NCBI GenBank assembly: GCA_017643215.1
Contig: JAEPNV010000016.1
Location: 1-64,000 of the forward strand
Direction: 5' to 3'
DNA length: 64,000 nucleotides
DNA from: Roseibium sp.
Lineage (GTDB): Bacteria; Pseudomonadota; Alphaproteobacteria; Rhizobiales; Stappiaceae
Part shown: piece by piece, positions 38,382-46,610 of the stretch
Layout: each line of letters begins with the position of its first letter
Position numbering within the stretch: the first letter of the stretch is position 1
Translations under genes and position numbers: made by a program
Notes under the pieces: generated by a model
Databases searched by the model: none
What the model saw: the letters and a program-made list of their open reading frames with translations, nothing else
What the model was told of the DNA's origin: nothing

Positions 38382-39969
38382 GACCGGCAACCGTTTTTGA
38401 AAGGGGAGCGTCGCCGATTTCAGGCTGATCACCCGAGAAACACTGTGCACCCATCAACGTGAGATCCGGCGCGATCGCGGGCTTGAACGCCATACGATCC
38501 AAAACATGCCGCTCAAGGTCGATGCCCGGCGCGATCTCGACGAGTGTCAACCCGCCCTCTGTCAACCGGAACACGGCGCGCTCGGTTACATACAAAACCG
38601 GTTTGCCTTGCTTCAGAGCCGAGGGGCCGCAGAAGGTGACCTCGCGCACGCGTTCGACGAATTTTGGTATGCGGCCATCGCGCTCAATTGAGAGTTGCCC
38701 GTTGTCCGACCGAACGGCCAGGCCGCTGGCCTCGAAGGTGCCGCAGAACACAACGGCCTTGGCCCCTTGCGAGATGTCGACGAAGCCGCCCGGACCAACA
38801 ACGTCTTGCCCCAAGCGCGACACGTTCACGTTTCCCACGGAATCGATTTCTCCAGAGCCCAGAAAGGCGATATCGATGCCGCCGCCGCTATAAAAGTCAA
38901 ACTGATCGGTCGATCGCATGATGGCGCTCGGAGACGCTGCCGCGCCGAACAAGGGTCCGTCGATCAGCTGTCCGTTGTGGATGCCCTGTTCAACTGTCAG
39001 CCATATGTCCTTGAGCCGGGCCTGCGCCGTCAGCACCGCCGCAATGCCGCCGGGAATGCCAAACCCGAAATTGATGGATTGCCCTGTTTGGATCTCGTCG
39101 GCAGCGCGGCGCGCAATGATCGCGCGCGCGCCGGTCGGTAGCGACAGCCCCTCGAACTTCGCGGCAATGGCGTCTCCGGAACCCGGCAATCCGGCGAGGC
39201 CCGGCTCATAGCCCCCGACATGTGTCTGGGGCTGGTTGGGAGCCAGAACCACCCGATCCACAAGGACGCCGGGCACCTGGACCAGACGGGCAAGGCACTC
39301 ATTCGCTTTCCGTATCTCCCGAACCTGCGCCAAGACGCGCCCGCCGGAGTTCTTCGCGGAAAGCGCTACGGCATTTGCATCGAGGTCGCCGGCTTCTTCG
39401 GCACAGGAGATGTTGCCCTGTTCGTCGCAATAGGTGCCGCGCACGATTGCGATGTCGGGCCGGATCGGCAGGTACCGGATGTATTCTTCGCCGCCGAGCG
39501 CAACGATCTCGCTCAATGGCTCGACCGCCCTCGCCGCATCGTTTGCAGCCCCGCCACCGAAACGGGGATCATAAGCGGTGTTTAAACCCGTTCTGGTAAT
39601 GAGGCCCGGCCGGTTCGCCCCGCTCTCTCGCAGCGACAATGAAATCACGCCAGACGGCAGGGTGAATGCCTCGATCAGGTTTTCGCGCGCAAGCTTCTGC
39701 ATGCGGGGAGACCACGACCAGTGGCCGCCGATCACGCGACGAACCATACCCTCATGGGCGAAGCGATTTACGCCCCGTTCTTTTGCATCACCGACACCCA
39801 AGGCGTGAACCAAGACCAGATCGCGCGGGTGACCCGTTGCCAGGAACCGCGCCTCGATAGCGGCAAAGATCTCATCCGCCTCAAGCATGCCGCCGCCGTT
39901 TCCGGTGATCGCGATCGTGTCGCCATCTCTGATGCACTGGGCGGCTCGGCTGGCCGAAACTTCGATCAC
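38374..39969 (-). CDS. Single-chain family I CoA-transferase, cluster A
   Basis: About 531 residues with both CoA-transferase halves in one chain, as in YdiF-type acetate/propionate CoA-transferases. The first half starts DGDTIAITGNGGGMLEADEIF; the second carries the catalytic Glu327 in TVEQGIHNG and ends with VVFCGTFEASG and GLTLVEIAPGIDLERHVL. It would move CoA from acetyl-CoA or a similar donor to an acid made by the pathway. I start it at GTG 39969 because GGAGG lies 5 bases before it; the ATG at 39981 has no ribosome site. It is the first gene of the minus operon and follows putative operator 2. Confidence 0.9.
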   Translation of the reverse strand: MIEVSASRAAQCIRDGDTIAITGNGGGMLEADEIFAAIEARFLATGHPRDLVLVHALGVGDAKERGVNRFAHEGMVRRVIGGHWSWSPRMQKLARENLIEAFTLPSGVISLSLRESGANRPGLITRTGLNTAYDPRFGGGAANDAARAVEPLSEIVALGGEEYIRYLPIRPDIAIVRGTYCDEQGNISCAEEAGDLDANAVALSAKNSGGRVLAQVREIRKANECLARLVQVPGVLVDRVVLAPNQPQTHVGGYEPGLAGLPGSGDAIAAKFEGLSLPTGARAIIARRAADEIQTGQSINFGFGIPGGIAAVLTAQARLKDIWLTVEQGIHNGQLIDGPLFGAAASPSAIMRSTDQFDFYSGGGIDIAFLGSGEIDSVGNVNVSRLGQDVVGPGGFVDISQGAKAVVFCGTFEASGLAVRSDNGQLSIERDGRIPKFVERVREVTFCGPSALKQGKPVLYVTERAVFRLTEGGLTLVEIAPGIDLERHVLDRMAFKPAIAPDLTLMGAQCFSGDQPEIGDAPLSKTVAGHA

Positions 39970-40002
39970 TCTAACCTCCATCTGGGGGGCTGATCTTTAA
40001 TT

Positions 40003-40018
40003 CACTCACTGGAGAGTT
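40003..40018. promoter_or_regulatory. Putative TetR operator 2
   Basis: CACTCACTGGAGAGTT, one base short of the perfect arms of the other two sites at position 11 (A for T). It lies 34 bases upstream of the CoA-transferase start, beside a TATATAAC-like -10 box on the minus strand (around 40017-40024), so it would block that promoter. Confidence 0.6.
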
Positions 40019-40072
40019 ATATACAAACGGCGCACCTGTCAATCGCTTTGAAGTGCCCGGCTTCAAGTTTTT

Positions 40073-40891
40073 TCAATCCCACGTCGGCGCATAGGAAACG
40101 ACGTTTGCATTGCTGATGCGATAACCGGTGGCCGTGAGCGCATCGACCTGTCGCATTTCTTCGGGATTGAGTGAAAAATCCATGATGTCGAAATTCGCGC
40201 GCATGTTCGCACAGCGCGTGGACATCGTATTCATTGTGACGTCTTTTTGCAGGATCCATCGTAATGTAACCTGCGCGGCGCTCTTTCCATGGCGCTCACC
40301 GATCTCTTCAAGAAGCGGATATTTGAAAATCTCGCCCCGTGCGATGGAACAATAGGAAGACAACGGAATGCCCGTCTCCGCAGATGCCGCTAAAAGTTTT
40401 TCCTGGTTCAACAGAGGATGAAATTCGACCTGATTGACGGTCACGGGAACATCCATCACAGCCACGGCTTTTCGCATCATGGCCGTCGTGTAGTTCGAGA
40501 CACCCACACGGCGCGCATATCCCAAACGATGCGCCTCTTGCAGCAACTCAAGGGAAGGCTCCACCGGGTCGTCGCCTGGTGGCCAGTGCAAAAGAAGCAC
40601 GTCGATGACGTCCAGCTTTAGATCGCGCAGGCTTTGTTCCACCGACGGCATGAACCGCGCTGCAACCATATTGTCAGGCAGAACCTTGGTGGTGATGAGA
40701 AGATTGTCGCGCGGAATATCGAGGCTCGACAGGACCGCACCCAAGTCCGCCTCGTTGCCGTACCATTGCGCGGTATCAAACGCGCGATATCCAATCTCAA
40801 CCGCATCGCGGACGGCCGCGGCCAGCACCTCTCCCTTCAGTGGGAATGTTCCAAAGCCGCGCTGAAACACGCTCTGATTATAGACAGACAT
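40073..40891 (-). CDS. Aldo/keto reductase
   Basis: A 272-residue AKR-fold reductase. Catalytic residues: Asp and Tyr in GYRAFDTAQWYGNEADLG, Lys in LLITTKVLPDN, His in VLLLHWPPGD. The NADPH-binding end is LRWILQKDVTMNTMS. Reduces a carbonyl, or oxidises the reverse way, in the cluster A pathway; the substrate is unknown. GAGGGG lies 6 bases before ATG 40891. It is divergent from the Dabb gene with the third operator between them. Confidence 0.9.
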   Translation of the reverse strand: MSVYNQSVFQRGFGTFPLKGEVLAAAVRDAVEIGYRAFDTAQWYGNEADLGAVLSSLDIPRDNLLITTKVLPDNMVAARFMPSVEQSLRDLKLDVIDVLLLHWPPGDDPVEPSLELLQEAHRLGYARRVGVSNYTTAMMRKAVAVMDVPVTVNQVEFHPLLNQEKLLAASAETGIPLSSYCSIARGEIFKYPLLEEIGERHGKSAAQVTLRWILQKDVTMNTMSTRCANMRANFDIMDFSLNPEEMRQVDALTATGYRISNANVVSYAPTWD

Positions 40892-40924
40892 ATAAACCCC
40901 TCAATTCATGCGGATCGCATTTTC

Positions 40925-40960
40925 CCCTTGATAACTCACTCACTGGTGAGTTATCAAGGG
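40925..40960. promoter_or_regulatory. Putative TetR operator 3, two overlapping palindromes
   Basis: A perfect 15-base inverted repeat, CCCTTGATAACTCAC (40925-40939) and GTGAGTTATCAAGGG (40946-40960), with spacer TCACTG. Inside it sits the core found at the other two sites, CACTCACTGGTGAGTT (40937-40952). It lies between the divergent AKR and Dabb genes and could control both. Confidence 0.7.
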
Positions 40961-41007
40961 CGCAAGAGCAAATAGTTGTGTTGCGCGACCGACAAGAAGG
41001 CACGGAT

Positions 41008-41319
41008 ATGATCAGGCACCTCGTCTTTCTCAAATACTCCGAGGACGTCACCAAAGATTCGAGGGATGCGCTCATGCGCGACCTCGAGGCGCTCAAGAAT
41101 GAGGTCCAAGGGATCGAGACCTTTTGTGCCCGACCGAACATGTCCCCGGAAACACCGCTCATCCATGGGTTCAAGGAGATGTTTTGGTTCGATTTCCGGG
41201 ATGCGCAAGCGCGCGATGCGTATCTCGCCAACGAAACCCACAAGGCGATCGGCGCGCGCCTCATGGCCAGCCTCGACGGCGGAGTGAATGGCATCTTTGT
41301 GTGCGATGTCGAACTCTAG
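41008..41319 (+). CDS. Dabb (stress-responsive A/B barrel) domain protein, cluster A
   Basis: A 103-residue dimeric alpha+beta barrel protein. It begins MIRHLVFLKYSEDVTKDSRD, with the family's His-x-V-x-x-K/R start, and ends with the G-V-N-G-I-F-V-C-D-V strand. Members are small enzymes or metabolite-binding proteins, such as olivetolic acid cyclase. A second Dabb protein lies at the matching place in cluster B (61008), also next to an SDR and DUF993 gene, so it has a specific step in the pathway. First gene of the plus-strand operon. Confidence 0.88.
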   Translation: MIRHLVFLKYSEDVTKDSRDALMRDLEALKNEVQGIETFCARPNMSPETPLIHGFKEMFWFDFRDAQARDAYLANETHKAIGARLMASLDGGVNGIFVCDVEL

Positions 41320-41332
41320 GTCCGCACCGGAG

Positions 41333-42109
41333 ATGAGCACATCGCGACCCATAGCCCTTGTGACCGGGGCAAGCAGGGGCATCGGCCGGGCCATTGCGCT
41401 TGAACTGGCCCGCAACGGCTTTGACCTGGCCGCAAACGACCTCTCTCATTCGAACGACCTGGAAACCGTCGTCGCCGAAATCAAGGCAAATGGTGTGGAT
41501 GCGCTCGCCCTGCCCTTTGATGTGAGCGACCTCGGCTCGCATGAGATTGCTCTGACCAACATCGAAAACGGCCTCGGTCCGCTGACAACGCTCGTCAACA
41601 ATGCCGGCGTCGGGGTCATGCACCGCGGCGATCCGCTTGACGTCAGCGAAGCGAGCTTCGAGCGCTGCATGACAGTCAACGCGAAAGCGCTTTTTTTTCT
41701 TTGCCAGGCAGTCGCGCGGCGGCTTCTGGCGCAGACGAGGGATCCGGCGCGGCCGCGATCAATCATTAACATCACCTCGTCCAATGCCACTGCGGTCGCG
41801 GTGCCGCGCAGCGAGTATTGCGCATCCAAGGCTGCCGCCGCGATGATTTCAAAGTGCTTCGCGGCGCGGCTGGGCCCTGAAGGAATTGCCGTTTATGACG
41901 TCCAGCCCGGACTGATCGAAACCCCGATGACCGAAGCCGTCATCGACGGTTACAAGCAGCGCGCGGCCGATGGCCTCTGCCTGTTTCCATGGGTAGGCAA
42001 GCCCGAAGATGTCGCCCAAGTCGTTGCGAGCCTTGCAACCGACCGGCTCCCCTACACCACCGGACATGTCATCTCAGTCGATGGCGGCATGCTCGTCCCC
42101 AGATTCTGA
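41333..42109 (+). CDS. SDR-family oxidoreductase, cluster A
   Basis: About 258 residues of the classical short-chain dehydrogenase type: TGASRGIG binds the nucleotide, NNAGVG and the catalytic set Ser-x(n)-YCASK are present (PRSEYCASKAAAAMI), and the C-terminal GHVISVDGGM is typical. Paralogue of the cluster B enzyme at 58650, with which it shares the EYC-SKA active site, QPGLIETPMT/RPGIIETGMT and the same length. An ATG at 41306 overlapping the Dabb gene is the other start option; neither has a good ribosome site, which suggests translational coupling. Confidence 0.9.
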   Translation: MSTSRPIALVTGASRGIGRAIALELARNGFDLAANDLSHSNDLETVVAEIKANGVDALALPFDVSDLGSHEIALTNIENGLGPLTTLVNNAGVGVMHRGDPLDVSEASFERCMTVNAKALFFLCQAVARRLLAQTRDPARPRSIINITSSNATAVAVPRSEYCASKAAAAMISKCFAARLGPEGIAVYDVQPGLIETPMTEAVIDGYKQRAADGLCLFPWVGKPEDVAQVVASLATDRLPYTTGHVISVDGGMLVPRF

Positions 42110-42120
42110 AAGATGTCCCT

Positions 42121-43269
42121 ATGAAGATCTCCCTCCCTGATACAAGAGGCCACCTGGCAGAGTATCGATTGGTCGGCGAGCCGGTGGCGCCTGTCTCAAT
42201 GACGCCAGACAGCGCACGCGTCGTCTACTCCGCGGCCCATGTCGTCCGCGATCCCTTCGCCGACGTCGATCTTTCAGGGCCGGCGGCGATAGACTGGGAT
42301 GCGACCCTTGCCTTTCGCGGGCATCTGGTCGGACTGGGGTTGGGCGTGGCCGAAGCGATGGACACCGCGCAGCGCGGCATGGGGCTCGACTGGCTAAACG
42401 CGCTAGACCTGATCCGCCGCACGAAATCCGCATTCCCCGACGCCTTGGTCGCCAATGGCTGCGGGACAGATCATGTTGATCCGGCTGACGTTGAGACATT
42501 GGATGACGTCATTGGCGCATATCTCGCACAGGTCGAGGCCATACAGTCTGCTGGCGGGCGCATCATCCTGATGGCGAGCCGCGCGCTCTGCCGGGCCGCG
42601 CGCGGCCCAGAAGACTACGCGAAAGTGTACGGCCGCGTATTGAACGCCTGCGACGCGCCGGTGATCCTGCATTGGCTGGGCGAGATGTTCGATCCCGCGC
42701 TCGCGGGATATTGGGGCGCGGCGGATTTTGCCTCGGCGCTCGACACGGTCCTGGACATCATCAAGGACAATGTCTCGAAGGTCGATGGCATCAAGGTCTC
42801 GCTGCTCGACGCCCAAAAGGAAATCGAAATGCGCCGCCGGCTTCCGCCGCCGGTCCGCATGTTTACTGGGGATGACTTCAATTATCCCGAACTGATCGCC
42901 GGAGACGATGAAGGGTTCAGCCATGCGCTTCTGGGAATTTTCGATCCCCTTTCCGTGCACGCCGCAAGCGCCGTGCAGAAGCTGACCGCGGGAGACCGCA
43001 CGGGCTTCCGCGCCATTCTCGACCCGACCGTTCCGCTGGCCCGGCACATCTTCCGGGCGCCGACGCACTATTACAAGACAGGTGTTGTCTTCCTTGCCTG
43101 GCTGAATGGTCACCAATCGCATTTCACGATGATCGGCGGGGCCGAAGCGATGCGATCGCTGCCCTATTTCGTCGAGTGCTTCAAAAAGGCCGATGCCTGC
43201 GGCGCCCTCGCCAAACCCCATCTTGCCGTCGAGCGCATGCAATCCCTTCTCCGTCTTTATGGGGTGTAG
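42121..43269 (+). CDS. DUF993-family TIM-barrel protein, cluster A
   Basis: A 382-residue protein of the DUF993 family, distantly like dihydrodipicolinate synthase. Function unknown. Conserved with the cluster B copy at 61353: GLGVAEAMDTAQRGMG, GGRIILMASRA, VILHWLGEMFDPAL, YWGAADF, KVDGIKVSLLD, FTGDDFNYPELI and FLAWLNGHQSHF. Lys225 in GIKVSLL sits where DHDPS-type aldolases keep the Schiff-base Lys (GIK-E-A), so a retro-aldol or related lyase reaction is my best guess. It starts 11 bases after the SDR stop, and the sugar isomerase gene follows after 5 bases. Confidence 0.88.
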   Translation: MKISLPDTRGHLAEYRLVGEPVAPVSMTPDSARVVYSAAHVVRDPFADVDLSGPAAIDWDATLAFRGHLVGLGLGVAEAMDTAQRGMGLDWLNALDLIRRTKSAFPDALVANGCGTDHVDPADVETLDDVIGAYLAQVEAIQSAGGRIILMASRALCRAARGPEDYAKVYGRVLNACDAPVILHWLGEMFDPALAGYWGAADFASALDTVLDIIKDNVSKVDGIKVSLLDAQKEIEMRRRLPPPVRMFTGDDFNYPELIAGDDEGFSHALLGIFDPLSVHAASAVQKLTAGDRTGFRAILDPTVPLARHIFRAPTHYYKTGVVFLAWLNGHQSHFTMIGGAEAMRSLPYFVECFKKADACGALAKPHLAVERMQSLLRLYGV

Positions 43270-43274
43270 CCGGG

Positions 43275-44123
43275 ATGCGGGATTTTTCCGAAGACACGTC
43301 TGCACTTGCTCTCAATACCGCGACGCTGGGACATAACCTCGACGGTTACGGCGCAGGTTGGCCCCTGGAGCGCGTGATCGATACCTGCGCATCCCACGGC
43401 TTCGGCGGGATCGTGTTCTGGCGCCGCGAGATCGGCACGAACGCGATTGAGATCGGCAATCGGGTCCGCGCGGCCGGAATGCATGTCACCGGGCTTTGCC
43501 GGACCCCGTATCTCGTCGGCTCCGGGCGGCCCGATGCGTGGTTCGACGAAACCCGCGGGAGCATCGACATGGCTGCCGCTCTGGGAACAACGGTTTTGAC
43601 GGTGGTCACCGGCGGCACAGAGCCCGAAACAAAGGGCACGATCGAAACGAAGAAGGTTCTTGCCGAGCGGCTCGCCCGGGTGAGCGACTACGCGGCGGCC
43701 GGTGGGGTCCGCCTCGCGCTCGAACCGCTCAACCCGATGTATGGCGGCAACCGTACGTGCCTGATGACGGTGCGCGACGCGTTGAACGTCTGTGAGATGG
43801 TCGGCCATGACGCCCTGGGCATCGCCGTCGACGTCTATCATGTGTGGTGGGACAGCAATCTGAAGGAAAGTTGTAAAGCCGCCGGCAGCCGTATCATCGG
43901 CTATCATCTGTGCGACTGGCTCGAGAACACGTCGGACATGCTTTTGGATCGCGGGATGATGGGAGACGGCGTTGCCGACCTGAAGGCAATCCGCGACGCG
44001 GTCGAATCCGCAGGCTATGCGGGTGCCTGCGAAGTCGAGATCTTCTCGAGCGACAGATGGTGGAAGGCCCGGCCGGACCGCGTGCTGAGGACAATAGCCG
44101 ACCGGTTCAAGACCGTGTGCTGA
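43275..44123 (+). CDS. Sugar-phosphate-isomerase/epimerase-like TIM barrel
   Basis: A 282-residue xylose-isomerase-like TIM barrel of the AP-endonuclease 2 superfamily. Metal-ligand candidates are Glu in VRLALEPLNPMYGGN, Asp/His in GIAVDVYHVWWDSNL, His in IIGYHLCDWLENTSD and the late Glu in CEVEIFSSDRWW. Could be an isomerase, epimerase, dehydratase or 3-keto-glycoside deglycosidase, since all occur on this fold. Start at ATG 43275, five bases after the DUF993 stop. No equivalent lies in the visible part of cluster B. Last gene of the plus operon. Confidence 0.87.
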   Translation: MRDFSEDTSALALNTATLGHNLDGYGAGWPLERVIDTCASHGFGGIVFWRREIGTNAIEIGNRVRAAGMHVTGLCRTPYLVGSGRPDAWFDETRGSIDMAAALGTTVLTVVTGGTEPETKGTIETKKVLAERLARVSDYAAAGGVRLALEPLNPMYGGNRTCLMTVRDALNVCEMVGHDALGIAVDVYHVWWDSNLKESCKAAGSRIIGYHLCDWLENTSDMLLDRGMMGDGVADLKAIRDAVESAGYAGACEVEIFSSDRWWKARPDRVLRTIADRFKTVC

Positions 44124-44563
44124 GTGGCGCAAGGAGCCTCTCTCAGCCGTCGATGATGCTCGGGCGTTAACAGTCTCAACGGTCGGCTGGTGTTCCCTGA
44201 CCTTGCGTGCCCTTGAAATTGTTGAACAACGCGCCGGTCAAGAGGCATGCTTCGAAAAAATGCACGACGATGTGTGGCCGCAACAACAACATGCGATGCA
44301 TATGGTCTCGAGCAGCTCATTGAACATACGACCTAAACACCACCATCCATAATGTGTCCACTTAGCCTTCTTGTCATGCGATCTGGCGTGTTCCAGACGG
44401 CTTTCAGGACGGACAGGCAATGGCGAAGACAGAGATTTTTGGGGCCCGGCGCCGCAAAATCCGCACCAACGACACCTACCAGCAAAGCAGAGACAGCGTA
44501 AACCCCTGTTAAACCTAACGTTTATCAGACAAACAAAGGCAGTTGTCGCAAAATCCGGAGAAT
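44124..44563. other. Intergenic region between cluster A and tRNA-Gln
   Basis: 440 bases with no gene I can support. Codon-like stretches exist in the frame that includes 44230-44340, but they lack a start and match no family I know. CAGCCG/CGGCTG (44144-44149 and 44184-44189) is a weak inverted repeat after the isomerase gene. Confidence 0.4.
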
Positions 44564-44638
44564 TGGCTGGGGTGGCTGGATTCGAACCAGCGCATGGCGG
44601 TACCAAAAACCGCTGCCTTACCGCTTGGCTACACCCCA
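44564..44638 (-). tRNA. tRNA-Gln (anticodon TTG)
   Basis: A 75-base cloverleaf including encoded CCA. Acceptor TGGGGTG pairs with CACCCCA, the anticodon stem GCGGT/ACCGC encloses the loop TTTTGGT with anticodon TTG (reads CAA), and the T arm holds GGTTCGAATCC. Confidence 0.97.
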
Positions 44639-44926
44639 AGGCCGTGGGGACGCTGTATAGCGAGGCGGTGGGCGAAGCGCAAGCCCTCCCGTGACCGGCC
44701 AAAGCCCGCGCGCGGCGGGTTATCCAATGCCCGATTTCGGGCCGCGCTCGCGTCCTTCCGAACCGGCCGCGAACGGCGAAAAGAGACACGCGCCGGACAC
44801 CGTCTTGGGTCTTGCAGCCGCGGTCAAGCGGTGCTACACCGCCCGTCACCGGCAGGCTTTTCGTGGCCCGCCTTCCCGAGGGCCTTCCTCCACGAAAGGC
44901 TCCGCCGCACACGCGGCACAACGGTT

Positions 44927-45003
44927 CGGAGTGTAGCGCAGCCTGGTAGCGCACCTCGTTCGGGACGAGGGGGTCGGAGGTTCGAATCCTCTCACTCCGA
45001 CCA
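44927..45003 (+). tRNA. tRNA-Pro (anticodon CGG)
   Basis: A 77-base cloverleaf with encoded CCA. Acceptor CGGAGTG pairs with CACTCCG, anticodon stem CTCGT/ACGAG around TTCGGGA with anticodon CGG (reads CCG), T arm GGTTCGAATCC. The 288 bases between it and tRNA-Gln hold no gene I can support. Confidence 0.97.
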
Positions 45004-45171
45004 TTTTCCTTTTCTTTCAATAATTTAGATCGATTTCTGTGACTGGCTGGACGGGTGTCGCGGCAGATGCCATGCCGCCTGCCGCCGGTCCCGCGGTTTG
45101 GCGTCCGGCCGCGCTTGCGGCCCGTGTGCTATCGGCGATGCGGAGGCGTTGCGCGGGGCCCTTCCCACCCC

Positions 45172-46599
45172 TCAACCAAAATGCAGGCTCTTGACCTCCT
45201 GATAGTCCTCAAGGCCCATCATCCCGCCCTCGCGGCCGTTGCCGGAGGCCTTGTAGCCGCCAAACGGCGTGCCCCAGCCAAGGCCAGCGCCATTGACATG
45301 GACGGCGCCGGCGCGCAGACGGCAGGCGACCCGCTCGGCCCTATCCGGATCGCCGGTCTGGATATAGGCGGCAAGGCCATACTCCGTGTCGTTGGCGATG
45401 CGGATGGCCTCGGCCTCGTCCCCGGCCGGCAGAATCGACAGGACCGGGCCGAAGATCTCCCGGCGGGCAATTGCCATGTCGTTGGTGACATCGGCAAAAA
45501 CCGTCGGCCGCGCGTACCAGCCCCGGTTGAGGCCCGGCGGCCGGCCAAGCCCGCCGGCCACCAGCCGCGCGCCCTCCTCCAGTCCGATGCCGATCATCGC
45601 CTGCACCCGGTCCCACTGAAGCTGATCGAACAGCGGACCGATGTGATCGCCCTCGCGCCTCGGATCATCCACCCCGGTGTTGTCGGCCGCGTCGCGGGCG
45701 ATCTCGACCACCTCGTCATAACAGGCGCGCTCGACAATCAGGCGCGTCGGCGCATCGCAGGACTGTCCGGAATTCAAAAAACACTCGGCGACCGACGCCC
45801 GCACGCGGTCCTCCAGCGCCGCGCCGCAATCGGCAAAGACCAGATTGGGCGATTTGCCGCCCAGCTCCAGCGTCACCCGCTTGACGGTGTCGGCGGCCGA
45901 TTTCATCACCGAGATCCCGGCGCGGGTGGAGCCGGTGAACGAGACCATGGCAAGGTCCGGGTGGCGGGCGAGCGCATCGCCGACCTCCGGCCCGGTGCCG
46001 TAAATGAGCGCAAAGGCGCCCGCAGGCACGCCAGCGGCGTGCAGGATCTCCGCATAGATGCGGGCCGACAGCGGCGTGTGTTCCGACGGTTTCAGGATCG
46101 CCGGACAGCCTGTGGCCAGCGCCGGCAGGACCTTCAGCGCGATCTGGTTGACCGGCCAGTTCCACGGCGTGATGAGGCCCACCGGCCCGATCGGCTCGCG
46201 CACCAGCATGTCTCCGTTGCCAAGCCGTTGCCGCTCCTCTTGGCCTTCGAGGGCGTCCAGGAACCCGTCCAGATGGCCGATCCCGGCCTCGGCCTGCTGT
46301 TCGCGCGCCATCGTGATCGGCGCGCCCATTTCGGTGCTGATCGCCTTTGCCAGATCCTCGTGGCGCTCTGCCGTTTTCGCCCGGATCGCGCGCAGGAGCG
46401 CAAGACGGTCGGCCTTGCTCCACGCGGCGAAGGTCTCGAACGCGCGGGACGCGGCCTGTGCGGCCCGGTCGATATCGGCCGTGGTGCCTAGAGCGAGTGT
46501 GCCGATCTCCTCGTCTTCCGCCGGGTTCATGATCGGCATTTCGCCCGTCCCCAGCGGTGCCACCCAATCGCCATCGATATAGAACCGGTCGAGCTTCAT
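45172..46599 (-). CDS. NAD(P)-dependent aldehyde dehydrogenase
   Basis: About 475 residues, another aldehyde dehydrogenase but of a different branch from those at 36882 and 51363. Motifs: TPWNWPVNQIALKVLPAL, FTGSTRAGISV, LELGGKSPNLVF with the base Glu, the nucleophile in NSGQSCDAPTR, and REIFGPVLSI. The start is 46599 with GAGGAG 7-8 bases upstream; an ATG at 46614 overlaps the previous gene. Co-transcribed with the hydroxyacid dehydrogenase gene that ends 11 bases before it. It probably oxidises an aldehyde released in cluster B. Confidence 0.92.
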   Translation of the reverse strand: MKLDRFYIDGDWVAPLGTGEMPIMNPAEDEEIGTLALGTTADIDRAAQAASRAFETFAAWSKADRLALLRAIRAKTAERHEDLAKAISTEMGAPITMAREQQAEAGIGHLDGFLDALEGQEERQRLGNGDMLVREPIGPVGLITPWNWPVNQIALKVLPALATGCPAILKPSEHTPLSARIYAEILHAAGVPAGAFALIYGTGPEVGDALARHPDLAMVSFTGSTRAGISVMKSAADTVKRVTLELGGKSPNLVFADCGAALEDRVRASVAECFLNSGQSCDAPTRLIVERACYDEVVEIARDAADNTGVDDPRREGDHIGPLFDQLQWDRVQAMIGIGLEEGARLVAGGLGRPPGLNRGWYARPTVFADVTNDMAIARREIFGPVLSILPAGDEAEAIRIANDTEYGLAAYIQTGDPDRAERVACRLRAGAVHVNGAGLGWGTPFGGYKASGNGREGGMMGLEDYQEVKSLHFG

Positions 46600-46610
46600 A
46601 ACGCTGCTCC

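Noticed and set aside
44200-44345. Possible remnant of a regulator or mutarotase gene (frame containing CFEKMHDDVWPQ)
   Set aside because: The similarity is limited to a few residues, there is no start or ribosome site and no extended domain.
44238-45020. Minus-strand open frame of 260 codons
   Set aside because: It runs through both tRNA genes and is a chance open frame.
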